From positions 124,001 through 188,000 of the forward strand of contig JAMJFZ010000108.1 in the NCBI GenBank assembly GCA_026225945.1: 64,000 nucleotides of DNA, in the 5' to 3' direction. Made by a program: the position numbers and the translations under genes. Below the pieces are notes generated by a model. The model saw only the letters and a list, made by a program, of their open reading frames with translations, had not been told where the DNA came from and ran no database searches. This DNA is from Cricetomys ansorgei. Lineage: Eukaryota; Chordata; Mammalia; Rodentia; Nesomyidae. The first letter of the stretch is position 1. Every line of letters begins with the position of its first letter. Below, one piece after another: positions 49,234 through 63,399 of the stretch.

Positions 49234-50238
49234 GATACCTAAGATGGCATACATGCTGACAAGATTTTCATATGCAAACACAAAGTCTTCAACAATCTAA
49301 GGAATAAACTGCAAAAGCTGCCTCCTTACTATTGATATCTTTGGGAATGACCAGAGAAAAAGACAACACTCTTAGTTCCTTCTAGAAATTCTGCCCACCA
49401 CCGCCCTCTCCTGTACAACCAGAATCCAGGATCTATTGTACTGCTGAACACTGAATTGTATGCATTTTGGCCTGCTATGAATTCTCACCAGGAGCAGGCT
49501 GTGTAATTCAATTGACTGATCAGCTGCTGTTCACAGAGTTGTCAGTCTATTTCAATCAATATGCTAGACACAAGAATAGACCATTGTTCCAACTATAGAA
49601 AACACTTAGCTGTCTGATCCACTCATTATAATCTGTATCATTCTGAGCTTCTGTTGATGGTTGTGATTGCATGGGGCACACACCAAAGATCGATCATTGT
49701 TCCTTTTTTTTAAAAAAGGAGGGGACAAGTAATAAATGTGCTATCCTAATAAATTACATACCTGACACCATTTACCAGGTTTTCTGTACATTTTGAGGCT
49801 TGGCTTCCTTTCTAGGAAAAGGACACAGTATGTAAGCTTACTCACTACTTCATGGGAATTATAACATCTATCCCCTACCAATGATTACAATTAGCCAATG
49901 ATTTTACATGCTCAGTCACAAGGATGGGAAATTATACTAATGAGAATACAGGCTTCTGAACATTGTACAACCAGTGTCAACATGGGCTCCTCTTCAGAAT
50001 TGTGATTGCCTGGAGATTCCACCATAGAACAATCTTTCTTTTTTAAGCTTTAAGGTGGCAAGAAGGAGAGTAGCTGAATTTCATCTACAACAGACAAAAT
50101 ATTCTCCCTGACCTCTGAACAATCCAAGGCTTGCATTCCAATCAGGGAAGAACACAGTATGAGTGATCCTAGGCTAATTTTCCAGTTTTTTGAGCCCCAG
50201 GCACTTCCATGAATTACAATAAAGTCCTATGATACCCA

Positions 50239-52013
50239 TTCTTCTACTGTAATCAGGGAGCAACTTGCCAAAAAGAATGAACACATGACACCAAAACATT
50301 ATAGATCAAAGCATTTCTCAACCTGGAACCTAGTATTCATCCTGGGGAACTTGACCTAGGTGAAGTTAAGTAACACCAGATTTAAAGTGATTCAACTATT
50401 CCAAGAGTCATGTTTTCTACATAAGCCACACAAGCAATGAAACCAGAAAAAAGCAAACTCTTTCTATTTCATTGATTTGTAATATCCTTTGATCCCTATA
50501 TGAAGGGTTCCGGTTCTATAATTTTCACCATGAATAATCACACAACATTCAGCTTTTTGATGATACAAATCTTTTAGTTGTAAAAGATTCCTAGTCTTTA
50601 AATCAAGCTACAGTACTCCCAACTCCTTTTAATAATAATGGATTTGAAGTTTTTCTTTCAAAAATATTGTCTGACAGGTAGATGGACTAAAAGTAACCAT
50701 ACAGCTCTTCTAATGGAAGACATTTAAAATGAAAAAGAAAAATAAGAAGAGAAGAATAAAACAAAATGATAGATGAAGAAGTAAATCTAACTAGGAATGA
50801 ATAATAAAGATAAAATAATAAAATAATAATAAAGAACATATAAATATAATAAATAATATTTACTTATTAAATAAATAAATGTATAAAATAAATGAATATA
50901 TAAAATATAAATATAAGTAATAAAAAATAAAAAAATATATAAAATATGAAAATAATAATAACATAATAAAGGTAAAAATAGACATGATAAGGAGGCATGG
51001 ATGTAGAAAAGAAGAATTGAGGATGAATGGATGAGTTGAAAGTAGGACAGATGATTAGGAATGTTGTATTATGTAGATAGTGGGGTATATGCCAAGAAAT
51101 GTGCTATGAATGTGTATAGAGAACAGAGAAGGATTCTTGGGACAGTGATTGGGGTTGTGTTAAATTTGGATCTCTCATTATTTCTGCTAGGAAAACAAGA
51201 AAGGGCCCAGCAAGTTCCCCTTTGCCAAGCCCCATATGCACTCCTGGGTGACTACTGTTATGCATCCCTGCTAAATATTGCCACAATGGGCACCTGGAAC
51301 TGTGTTTTTAATCTCTGCTAGAAAAGAAATCTAGACTTCTGCATGCCTCAAGAGATTGCACTGGTCACCAGAGTCACAATACTTCAAATTCCAGAGGCTA
51401 TGATGGACCAGTGCCATGTTATGAAGGAAGTAGACGACACTCACTGCAAGGCCTGAAAAGAAATCCAAAGGAGAGAAAGCAGTGTGTGTATCACCAATAT
51501 GATTCTGATTCAGGGCAGTATTTAATCTGCAATATCATATGCATTTAACCTAGGTCCATTTAATATGCCCTCTGAGGAGACAATTTTCCCAATTTTCTGC
51601 CTATTCAAAGACTCCTATGTGTCAACCCACCTACTTTTTTAGGCAATGCTGGAAAATGATATTATCCCCATGTTGAGTAAGTGGAATGGACTTAGGGTTG
51701 AAGATTGTACAGGATTCTCATTTCCAAGGAATATAGACATTGTCTGGTAAAATGGCTCCACCTCAATGAGAGAACACATTTGAAAAGATAACTTGAATTC
51801 CATTATTAGCTGGATGAGCCTGAAGAAGTCTGAAGAACAAATCATTGACACTGGAACAAAAGACAAAGACATCCCAGAATGAAATGGCAAAATCCTGATT
51901 TGTACATCGTATAGGACCCTCAGCTGTCATCATGGCCCCATGTTTAACTGTCAAGGGATTTCAAAGGATTTCCATACACCTTTAACTGATTAATATTAGG
52001 TCCCATACTACTC
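50239..52013. repeat. Block A of unit 3
   Basis: Homologous to 34,298-36,037, with a short private insertion near 50,580-50,605. It contains the AT-rich tract at 50,725-50,975. Confidence 0.75.
50725..50975. repeat. AT-rich low-complexity tract, unit 3
   Basis: ATAAAATA/AATAAAT-rich tract corresponding to 18,670-18,920 and 34,757-35,010. Confidence 0.85.
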
Positions 52014-54440
52014 ATTCTTATACCTACAAATAGGGAGTAGCTTGGCAAGGAGGGAAGCATAACATACCAAGGAGGAAAAAAAGATACCTGGAAGGCTTTC
52101 TCAACTGTGATCACTTCATTCCTCCTGGGCATCTAGACCAAGGTAGAGTGAAGTGACCCCAGATTAAAAATGGGTCAGCTAGCCAAAGAAGCATTTTTCC
52201 TAGATAAGCCACATAAGCAGTGTAAGTGGACACAAGAAACTCTTCTCATTCACTGAATTTAAGCTCCATTGTATACCTTCATAGAGATCTCTGCTTCTCA
52301 TCATTTTCACCATGAAGAAAGTCTTAAATGTCTCCTTACTAAAGCTAGCTATGGCAGATGCCTAATCTACAATCCAAGGCACAGTGCTCACAAAAACTTG
52401 TATTAGTTCTGGTTTCTTGCCTCAACATTATCTGACACATAATTGGTACATGATGCAGCTATCCTCATAGAGGACATTTAAAAAAATAAAAACAAAGAAA
52501 GCAAAGAGGAAAAAAAGCAGTGAAGAAAGAAAGAAGCAAAAAGAAACTAAACAGAGGCAGAAAGGAACATGAATAAGAAAAGAACAAAGGATAAATGATG
52601 GGAAGTAGATAGTCAACAATGTAGGAAAGAAAACAGGCTGAATGGCAAGAAGGACAGGTAATTGGGAAGGTTTTACTTATGTAGTTAGTGGTGAGTATTC
52701 TCCTCTATAGAGTTAACTTTAGGTGAAAATAAATAATGAGAAAAGAAGAAATGAATGAGCAATGAAGTGAATGCAAGTGTTGTGTTAAGATCAAAAAAGG
52801 GTGGTTTACTCTAATAATAGTATATTCTCAAAAATGATATTGAGTAATTACAATTTTTTTATCTAGGGAAGGCTATTTCTTCCACTACAACATTTCTTCC
52901 TTTCTGTATATCTTTGTTTAGGACTGTGGTCTTCTGCTGTTTCATTTTGCCTATCTATTGTTAGGATTTTCGAACTCCGGTTTAGGCTGTCATTAATGTC
53001 AACTTTTGTTAGAGTGGATAGAAGAATTGGGGTACGTGGGAAGTTTTGGAGAGAACAAATAGTAGTGGAAAATATGATTATCTTAAAATGAAAAAACAAA
53101 AACAAAAGCAAACATTGAAGGGAAGAACTGTATGTTCCCACCTGGATGAGCTTGGGCCAAAATGAGCAGAACATGTAGTGTTCCATAAATGAGTTATGGG
53201 TGCCTGTGGAGAGCCAAGAAAGCACCTTGGGAAAATGACTGGGGCTGTGTAAATTTTAGGTATCTATGTTTTCTGCTAGGAAGTCAGGAATGGAGCTCAT
53301 CAACTCTCCCCCTTTCCCAAGCCCCAAAAGTTAGACTGTTCTCTGAATACTGTTTTGCATCCCTGCTAAGCTTTTTTGTCTCTATGAGGTCAAGAATTCT
53401 AGAACACCACTTACCTCAAGAAACTGCACTTTTCACCAGGGTAACCAGACCTTGGGCAGAATGAGCAGCTGGGGTGTTCTGGAGGAAGCAAACTTCCATT
53501 GAATCCAAAGTAAAGTAGTGTTTGCATTACCATGACAATTCTGATTTGGGGTAGTATTTCACCTGGAATGTCATAAGACATGCTGCTTATAACATAGGTC
53601 CACTTACTGGGACCTCTGCATAACTGCTTACCATAAGAATCCCAGCTGGCAAACCCCTCACTAATTTAGGCAATTCTGCCAAGTGATGATTTTCCCATCT
53701 TGATAAATGGTCTTAGGGATGAAGATTGAAAAGAATCTCATTTTCAAGGATCAGATATACTGTCTAGTAAAATGGCATGTCAATCCGAATTTCTTACACA
53801 TTAAGAAAACTGAGTGGAAATCCATTTCTTAGGTGGATGAGGATACAGAATCCTGAGGTATAATGTCATTGACACTGGGCCAAAGTCAGAGCTGAGATGC
53901 CCCCACCGTGGAATAACAACTCCTGAATTGTAGAGGGTGCAGTACTCGAAGCTGTGCTCTTGGCCATATTTAATTTTGACATACAAAGCAGTCAGTCTTC
54001 CCTGGTGGTAATGACACAGTGAACCCAGGCACCCAGAAAACATCAAATATTAGAAGTTCAAAGAGGCTATAGTAGTGAAAACACCTACTTCATCACCCAG
54101 AAACCATTCTATGAAATAACTACAGCTTGTGAGAACTAGTACACAATGTCAAACTCATCTTGTCCTCGATACCTCAGAGGCCTTCAGCTTTCTATACAAA
54201 GTTGAAAACCTTGCATGAGAAGATATCCACAGACTACAGCCTATGTTATCAGTGAACCTTGCCTTGGGTTCTAGTGAGAGGTACAATTTAGCATCCAGGA
54301 CTTGTGTCATAGTTTTATTGGAAACATCATCACCAACGTAGAAATGCAGAAATCCACCAATGCAAAAATGCAGAAATAGAAGTTGTTACAGGATATTTTG
54401 GAGTCATGCAAAGACCCAAACATCACAAAGATTCAAAAAG
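52014..54440. repeat. Block B of unit 3
   Basis: Homologous to 19,936-22,340 and 36,038-38,440, with the purine-rich tract at about 52,480-52,775. The frames on both strands are no better preserved than in unit 1. Confidence 0.75.
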
Positions 54441-56145
54441 AAATAGAATTATATGCCCATTTCACTCTTCAATATAGATGCAAATGAACTCAAAAAAATA
54501 CTCACAAAGCACATCCAAGAACACATTAAAAAGATTATTCACGATGATTGAATAGCCTTGATCCCAGAGAGGAATGGATGGTTCAATTGAAGAAAATGAG
54601 TCAATGTAATCCACTGCATAAACAAATTAATAGAAAAAAAACTACATGATCATCTTACTACAATGTGAGAAAGCTTTTGATAATATCAAACAACCCTTCA
54701 AAATAAACCTTATGGAGAGATTGAGGATAAAAAGGCCATACTGAAACATAGTAAAGGTAAGTAACAGCAATCCTACTGACAACATCAAATTAAATAGAGG
54801 GAAACTCAAAGCAATTACACTAAAATCAGAAGCAAGATCAGGCTGTTTCCTCCATTTATAAATATTGAATACAGTACTTAAAGTTCTAGCAAGAACAATG
54901 AGACAAGAGAAGGAGATTAAGGGAATATGAATTCACAAGGAAACAGTCAAAGTATCCTTATTTGCAGATGAGATATTATATATAAATGACCTCAAAAACT
55001 GGATCAGGGAACTCCTATAGCTGGTAAACAACTTCAGTGAAATGGCTGGCTACAAGATAAACTCAAAAAAAATCTGTAGCCCTCCTATATACAAATGACA
55101 AATAGAGAGAGAAAGAAATAAGAGAAATAATACTCTTCACAATAGATACAAATAACATAAGGTATCTTTGGCAACTCTAACCAAGCAAGTGAAAGACTTG
55201 AATGACAAAATCTTTATGTCCTTGAAGAGGGAATTTGAAGATCTCAAAAGATGGAAAGAAATCGCATGCTCCTGAGTTGGTAAGATTAACATAGTAAAAA
55301 TGGCCACTGTACTAAAAATAATCTAAGGACTCAATGCAATCCCTATCAAAATCCCAATATACTTCTTTAAAGACATTAAAAGGGCAATACACTACTTCAT
55401 ATGTAGAAAAAAAAACTTTGGATACCTAAAAAATCCTGAAAAATAAAAGAACTTCTAGAGGTATCAAGATCCCTGATCTTAATCTGTACTACAGAGCCAT
55501 AGTAATAAAAACTTCATGGTATTGGCACAAAAACAGACATGATGACCAATGGAACGGAATAAAGGATACAGATATATATCCACACACCTATGGATACCTG
55601 ATCGTTTATAAAGAAGCTAGAAAAATACAATGACAAAAAGGAAGCAGCTTTAACAAATGGTGTTTGTCTAATTGGATGTCTGAGATAGAAGAATGCAAAT
55701 AGATCCATATCTATTACTGAGTACAAACCTCAAGTCCAAATGGATCTAAGTTCTCAATATAAAACCAGATATACTGAATCTGATTGAAGAGATAGTAGGG
55801 AATAGCCTTGAGAGCAGTGGCACAGGAGGCAACTTTTTTAACAGAACACTGAAAGGTCAGGAACAAAGATCAAAGATTAATAAGAGGACCTCATGAAACT
55901 GAAAAGCTTCTGTAAGGAAAATGACATTGTCAACAGGGCAAAACAGAAGCCTACAGAATGGGAAGATATTGACCAACTCCACTTCCAATAGAGAGTTAAC
56001 ATACAAAATAAATAAAAAATGCAAGAATCTACATGTCAACAAAACAAATAACCCAATTAAAAATGGGGTGCATATCTAAACAAAGAATTCACAAAAGAGG
56101 AATCTCAAATGGCTGAGAAACACTTAAAGAAATGTTCAACATCTT
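54440..56145 (+). mobile_element. LINE-1 ORF2 fragment in unit 3
   Basis: Third copy of the same LINE-1 insertion, with multiple stops and ending at ATGTTCAACATCTTT. Inactive. Confidence 0.9.
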
Positions 56146-56697
56146 TATGTATCTGGGATGGCTCTCTAGGGGCAATCAGCTACTGAGTATATCAGACAGT
56201 TTGTGTGGGTGTGGCTTGTAGGTGGTTGAAGGGGTTCAAGGTGGAGGTTAGAATAGCGAAAGGGTTAGGGATGCTTGTTAGGCTCAGGACTTGTGAAGCA
56301 TAGACCATGGGGTCTTCAATGACACTGCAATGAGACACTTTCCTCCATTCTGTGTGCTAGGAGGTTTAGAAAATGCTTCCTCATTCCAAAGGAATGCTCC
56401 AGAAACACATGACAATCTGTAACACAGCAGAGAGGACTCAGAAACAAAAATAGACTTTTGGGCCAGGGACTGGAATCTGTCCCTTTGTGACCAAGCAAGG
56501 ACATTCTGACTTGGACCTGCCCAGAAATCCTGCTGCAGTCTACTCTACTCCACACACCAAGGTGATCACTAAAGCTGCCACGACAGACCTGGGTGTCATG
56601 ACACTGAGTGACCATGGCCACAACCAAGCATTTAGGTAAAGGATTCCTGACAAGAAGGCTCTCCTAGGCTAACATTTGACACATACAGTTTCAAGGG
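56146..56697. repeat. Segment T of unit 3
   Basis: Third copy of the ~550-bp link before an array. Close to the copies at 24,063 and 40,116. Confidence 0.8.
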
Positions 56698-59600
56698 ATG
56701 TCTGTTCCTTCCAGCTATGATGTCATACATTGGCATTGATGGTGTCACATCAACTTATTTATGATATCAGTTTATTTTGATTAGGATATCATATTTTACA
56801 TTGATATTTTTACTTAATATCAACTATGACATCTGTTCCTGGCAATTATAGCATCACATCCCTATAATTGGCCAACCAAAACTGATATCACATCCTTCTT
56901 TTGATGATCTCATACATTTACACATTACATTGTGGTTGTTACATCATCATAATAATGATGTAATTTTCTTCCCACTTTGATACCATATTGATATTTTGAT
57001 GTCACATCATGCAAATTATGATTTCATGCCCTTCCAAGTATGTTGTCATGTCATTCCTATTATGATGTCATATACTCATATTATTGGTTTCACATCCACC
57101 AGGTTTTGGTGTTACTTTGTTCCACTTATGAAGTCATAAATTTCTATTGATGGTGCCACATAATCCCAATTATGGTGTCACATGCTTCCTATTGTGACAT
57201 GTCACATGCTTCCTAAGCTCCCTTTCAATTGTGTGGTCACAAATAATGTTGAAGGTATCACATCTTCACGATTATGATGTCCTTCCAAATATCCTGTCAT
57301 ATACTTCTTGTTATGATGTCATATATTTACATTGTTGATATCACATCAAAACAATTATGATGTCAGTTTTTTTTCAATTTTGCTGTCCTATATGTACATT
57401 GATGATATTACATTATCCCAACTATGCTGTCATGTCCTTCCAATATTCATGTAATCTGTCATAATATGATGTCATATATTTACCTCGCTGTCACATCATC
57501 ATGATTATGTGGTTGTTTTCCATAAATTATGATGTCATTTATTTACATTATTTTGCTACATAATCCTGATTATAATGTCATATCCTTCCAATAAGCACAT
57601 CTTTTCCTTTCAGTTATGTCAGTCATTTTGGTTGATTGTGTTATATCGTCACAATTATGATGCCAGTTATTTCAAATTATGCTGTTACATACTTCATGTT
57701 ATTATTTCATACATTTTCTTCCCTTTACTATGGCCTATATTTTCATTGATATGATTTTATCACATCACCCCATGTATGTAACTTTCTGTTCGTTAAGTTA
57801 TTATATATTTTCACTGTTGATGTCACATTATCACAATTATGATGTTAGTTTCTTCACATTATATTACATAATGACATACATGATGTCACATAACCCAAAT
57901 TATGTTGTCATCTTTCTAAATATCACATCATTTGCTTCCAATTGTGATATAACACACTTACTTAATAATGTCACATCCTCCCAATTATGAAATCAGTTCC
58001 TTCCAATTATGCTGCCATACCCTTCTTTTATTATTTCATATGTTTACATTGATGATATCATTGGAATTAAGATGTTGGTTTCTTTCAATTATGGTGTCAT
58101 ATATTGACAGTGATGATGGTACATAATCCATATTATTCTGCCAATTGTCACATCATTTTCCTTCCAATTGTGGTCAAACATCCTTAGGAATGATGGTGTC
58201 ACATCTCAATAATGATGTCAGTTCTTTCCATTTATGCTGTCATATATTTTATTATGATGTCATATATTTACATTGTTGACATCACATCATCTTAATTATG
58301 GTATCAGTTTATTCCAATTATGTTGTCATATATTGATATTGAAGATGTCACATCATGCCAATTTGATGTAAATTCCTTCCAAATTTGATGTCACATCCTT
58401 ATTGGGATGTCATATATTTACATTGTTGATGTAAACTTATCACAATTATGATGTCAGTTTCTTCCAATTATGGTGTCATATAGTTACACTGCCAATGACA
58501 CATAATTCCAATTATCATTTCATATCCTCCAATTATCACATCATTTCCTACCAATTGAGATGTCACATACTTGCAATGATGGTGTCACATAATCGTGTTG
58601 TCAGTTCCTTCATATTATGCTGTCATTTCTTATTATGATACCATATATTTATATTGTTTGCATAACATCATATTGACTGTGATGTGCTTTCTTCTAATAA
58701 GGTGTCCTATATTTACATGGTTGATGTCATATCATGATTATGATGTCAGTTTCATCCAATTATGGTGACATATGTACACTGATTATACTATTATAATCCA
58801 TATTAAGATGCTTTATCCTTACAATATCACATCATTTCCTTCCAATTGTGATGTCACCATATCATATTGATGGTGTCACATCATTCAAATTATGATGTAA
58901 GTTCTTCCCAATTTTGCTGTCAAATCATTCATATTCTATCATACATATACATTGTTGTTTGTCATTACAATTATGATGTTGTTTCCTTATAATTTTGTCA
59001 TACAGCTCATATTATGATGACTTATATTTACATGGCTGTTGTCACATCATGATGTGACTTTTATGATGTCAATATCTTCCAATTATAATGTCATATATTT
59101 ACAACATACATGTCAAAATTGTTGTCAGTTTCTACCAATCGTGATATCTTTTAATGTCATTGACGATGTAACCTAATCCGCATTATGATGTCCTATCCTC
59201 CAATTATCATGTCATATTCTTCAAATTGTGATGTCTCAGATCAACTTTGATAATGTCATGTCATCAGAATTATGATGAAAGTTCCCTCATTCTTATTATG
59301 ATGTCATAAATTTACATTGTTGATGTCATATGCTGATTATGCTTTCACATTCTTCATTATCTGAGGTCATATATTTATACTGTTGAAGTTATATCGTGAT
59401 TATGATGTCTGCTTCTTCCAATTATGCTTTCACTCTCCTATTTTGGTGTCATCTATTTATATCATTGATGTCACATCATCATAATTATGATGTCAGTCCT
59501 TCCTATTATGCCATGCCTTAATTTTTGATGACATATAGTTATGTAGTTGATGTCAATCATCATGATTGTGATGACAGTTTCCTCAAATTATGAGGTCATA

Positions 59601-61050
59601 TATTGACATTGATAATTCCACATATTTCCAATTATGTCAGTACCTTCAAAATTCAATGACATTCTTATGTTCAGACATATATAGGTTTTTTATGCCATAT
59701 ATTTGTCACTTTCTTCTAATTATTATGTCACATTGATGGTGGAATATCATATCAATTATGGTATAGGTTCCTTGCAAATATCCACTGATACCCTTTTTAT
59801 TATTATTTTATATTTACCTTGTTGATATTACAAATTTGCAATTATGTCGATTCCTTTCATTTATGATGAGATATATTTACTTTGATGATGTTACATAATC
59901 CACATTATGATGCCATGTCCCTCCAGTTATCAGGTGACTTGTTTCCAATTTTGATGTCACATTCTTACATTGATACGGTGGTATAACATCCCAATTAAGC
60001 TGTCAGTTCCTTCCAAATATGTCATATCATTCTCATTATATTGTCATATATTTATGTTATTTATTGCATGTCATATTATGATGGTGTCACATAATACTAA
60101 TTATGTTGGCATGTCTCTCCAATTATCACATTATTTCTTTCTATGATATCACATACATAATTTACTAGTGTCATATTATCTCGATTATGCTCTCACATCC
60201 TTAAATTAATTTTGGCACATCAATCTCAATTATGTCTGCTTCTTTGAATTATAATGATGTGTATTTACACTGATGATATCAAATCACCTTAATTATGATG
60301 TCAATACCTTACAAATATAGCATGTCCTTCTTGTGATGTCATATATTTACATTCATGCCACATAATTCGCATATGATGTGAAATCCTTCTTATGATCATG
60401 TACTTTTCTTGCAATTGTGATGTTACTTATATTGATGCTGTTATGCCATCTCAATTATGATGTCAGTTTCATCCAATTATTTTGTCATGTGCTTATGATA
60501 TCATATATTTACATTATTAACATATCATCTGATGTCAGTTTCTTCAAATAGTGATGTCATTTATTGACACTGATAATCTCCCATAAACCTGATTTCGATG
60601 TCAGTTATTTTCAAATATGATGTCATATATTTACATTGTTTATGTTACAGTATCATTTATGATGCTTATAGTACATACATAACCCAAATTAAGTCACATT
60701 CTTCCAATTTTCATATTTCCTTTCAATTATGATGTCACATCCTCAGGTTTATGGTTACACATCACCCCTACTATGATGTCAGTTCCTTCTATTCATGCTG
60801 TGATAACCTTCTTACTAGGAAATCATTTATTTACATTGTTGATGTCACATCATCATAATTATGATGTCATTTCTTCTAATTATGATGGCATATACTTACA
60901 TTAATGATGATGTCACATAATACACATTATGATGTCACATACTTCCAATAATCAGGTGATTTCATTCCAATTATGATGACAAATCCTGACATTGATTGTA
61001 TCACAGCAACACACTCATGATGTCAGTTCCATTTCATTATGCTGTTGTAT
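56698..61050. repeat. Array 1 of unit 4
   Basis: 22/44-bp module array. It shares private differences with unit 1, including loss of the same ~75-bp block (near 60,230), CTTTCTATGAT for CTTTCTAATTATGAT, and CCAATTGTCACATC for CCAATTATCACAT. Confidence 0.95.
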
Positions 61051-62326
61051 CCTTCTGTGGTGATGCCAAGTGTAGTGAGGGCTCTGTTTCACAAAGTTCC
61101 AGTGCTAGGATGACTTTGATTGACCCTACACTGTCCTTGACAGAAATTCACTAACACCTTTCACTTATATTCTTTACTGTGAAAGGCCACTCACCAAAAG
61201 AGAGAGTTGGAATGATGTAACAAATGCCAATGTTAATAAAAATGAAACTAATGGCAGTACTTTGGGTAATACAAATATGCAGAAATTTGAGTCTTCCTTA
61301 GAGTCTAGGACTGAGACATACATTTAGATTATAAATATATGAAATTAGTAAGCATAAAACAGGAGGTGGAAGAAGAATTATTAAAGAAGAAACAAACTAG
61401 AGAAATTCTAGAATCTGATGAGCTATAGCGGGATCATCAGTTTTCATGTCCAGCTTCAGAAATAAAGAATTCATATGGGCAGGGAGAGAGATCATGTACT
61501 TAATGATAAGCTTGGTATGTTCCTGAAAATATACAGCTCTAGGAGTCCTAATGTCCTTTTAAATTTTACAGGACTGAAATAAAGATAGGGATTGTATTGA
61601 AACAAGAGTTCATGACAGAGTCACAGAAGAGGACATTTTAGCTCAATGAATTGCCTGTCCTCCTGAGCAAACATGTCAAATCAGGACCTTCAGGACTTTT
61701 CTTATAGTATGGAAAGACAAACAGCAGACTACCTTTGCTTTTTAAGTATCAAAGGAAAGGATGGTGGTCTTATGTTAAACAGAACAGAGAAAGGAAAGAA
61801 GAATTTAACAAGGGTCAAGAGTTACTGTTGTTAAAAAGGTTATGTTTGATGTAATAGGCATTCTAATCCATTAACTTTATGTTCAACTTAAACAGAGGCA
61901 CACTCAAATAGCATCATCATCTCTAGCATTTCTTTAACCAAAAGGATTTATAACACCAATTTTAAGGAGAAAGATGTTGAGTTAAAAAAAAGTGATTTTA
62001 TCATAATGTTGGCTTTTAGTTTTGACAAAATTTGCTATTTGCCTGATTTGTTGATTTTAATATACTTATATAATCAAGGAAGTCTTTACAAAAATGACTT
62101 CCAGAGGGTATGTAATCAATCATCAAAGTCTTAAATGATTTTGTGTAAAAATAAAGCCTTTGACAGTCACAAATTGTCAGAATATGTGAAGTCATACGAG
62201 ATGTGCTTCCTCTCTGTCAGTCTCTTATAAAACAAAACTGAATGGTGTCCTGCATCTGATTCTTCCCTCACCACTCTTTGATCAATCTTCTTTAAGCTCT
62301 GCCCTCACCAAGGCTGGACCTCAGCA
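61051..62326. other. Spacer S of unit 4
   Basis: Homologous to 29,071-30,343. No conserved frame. Confidence 0.7.
62225..62232 (+). promoter_or_regulatory. TATA-like box upstream of array 2 (unit 4)
   Basis: TTATAAAA in the same context as in units 2 and 3. Functional role inferred only. Confidence 0.25.
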
Positions 62327-63399
62327 GTTGTGATTATGATAGCATATACTTACAGTGTTGATCTGAAACCATCATGATTATGATGGCAGTTTCTTCTGAA
62401 TATAATGCCATACCTTTCTTATTACAATGCTGATGTCACAGAATCCACATTAAGAAGTCATTTCTTTGCAATTATCACATCATTTCATTCCAATTATGAA
62501 AATATGTCACATCCTCAAGGTGATGGTTGATGGTGTAATTTCCTTCTAATTTTGCAGAAATATTTTCCTTATTTTGATTTCCTTTCTTTATAGTGTTGAA
62601 TTCTCATCACAGTTGTAATGTCATTTTCTTACAATTGTGATGACAAATGTTTACATTCATGATGTCATAAAATCCACATTATGATATCAGTCTTACAATG
62701 ATCAGATAATTTGTTCCAATAATGATGACCTTTTCTGGCATTAACTTTGTCACTTCATGCAAATTATGATGTCTGTTCTGTCCAATCATGCTTTCTTTTA
62801 TTTTTTATTATGGTGCCATATATTTACATCATCGACCTCATGTCATCATGATTATGGTGTCCATTTCATCCAATGAGTATTGCATATTCTTAAATTGATG
62901 TTAACACATCCCTCTATTTATGACATCAGTTCCTTTTCATTATAATATCACATATTCACGTGGATGATGTCACATTGTTGCTATGCTGTCAGTTTCTTCC
63001 CAATAAGATGTCATTTTTTAGCACTGGTGATGTCATATAACCCAAATTCTGATATCATATTCTTCCAATTCTCAAATCATTGTCTTCAAATTTTGATATC
63101 ACATACTTGAATTGATAGTGTCATACCATCCCAAATATTATGTAAACTTCTCCCAATTATGATGTCATCTATAAATTGTGATGTGTATTTACATTTTTTG
63201 ACCTCACTCCATCACAATTATTATGCCAGTTTTTTTTCTAATTTTGATGACATATTGATGATGATGTCATGTTGTCCACATTAAGATGCTCTATCCTTCA
63301 TTCAATCACATTTTTCTTCTAATTGTGATGACGCAGGCCTAGGTTGTCAGTGTCACGTCATCAAACTTGTATCACATATTTACATTGTTGTTGTCACAG
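62327..63399. repeat. Array 2 of unit 4
   Basis: Second module array, co-linear with 30,344-31,420 and 46,337-47,413, with a short deletion near 63,255. Confidence 0.9.

Larger units (their letters stand above)
47414..50238. repeat. Region C of unit 3
   Basis: Homologous to 31,421-34,297, with the same internal duplication and a longer (CA)n tract. No intact gene. Confidence 0.7.
40653..56697. repeat. Macro-repeat unit 3 (complete)
   Basis: Complete 16,045-bp copy in the same order and orientation as unit 2. Confidence 0.95.

Noticed and set aside
48964..49281. Poly(Cys/Val) frame across the CA tract
   Set aside because: A product of the dinucleotide repeat; absent or different in unit 2 because the tract length differs.
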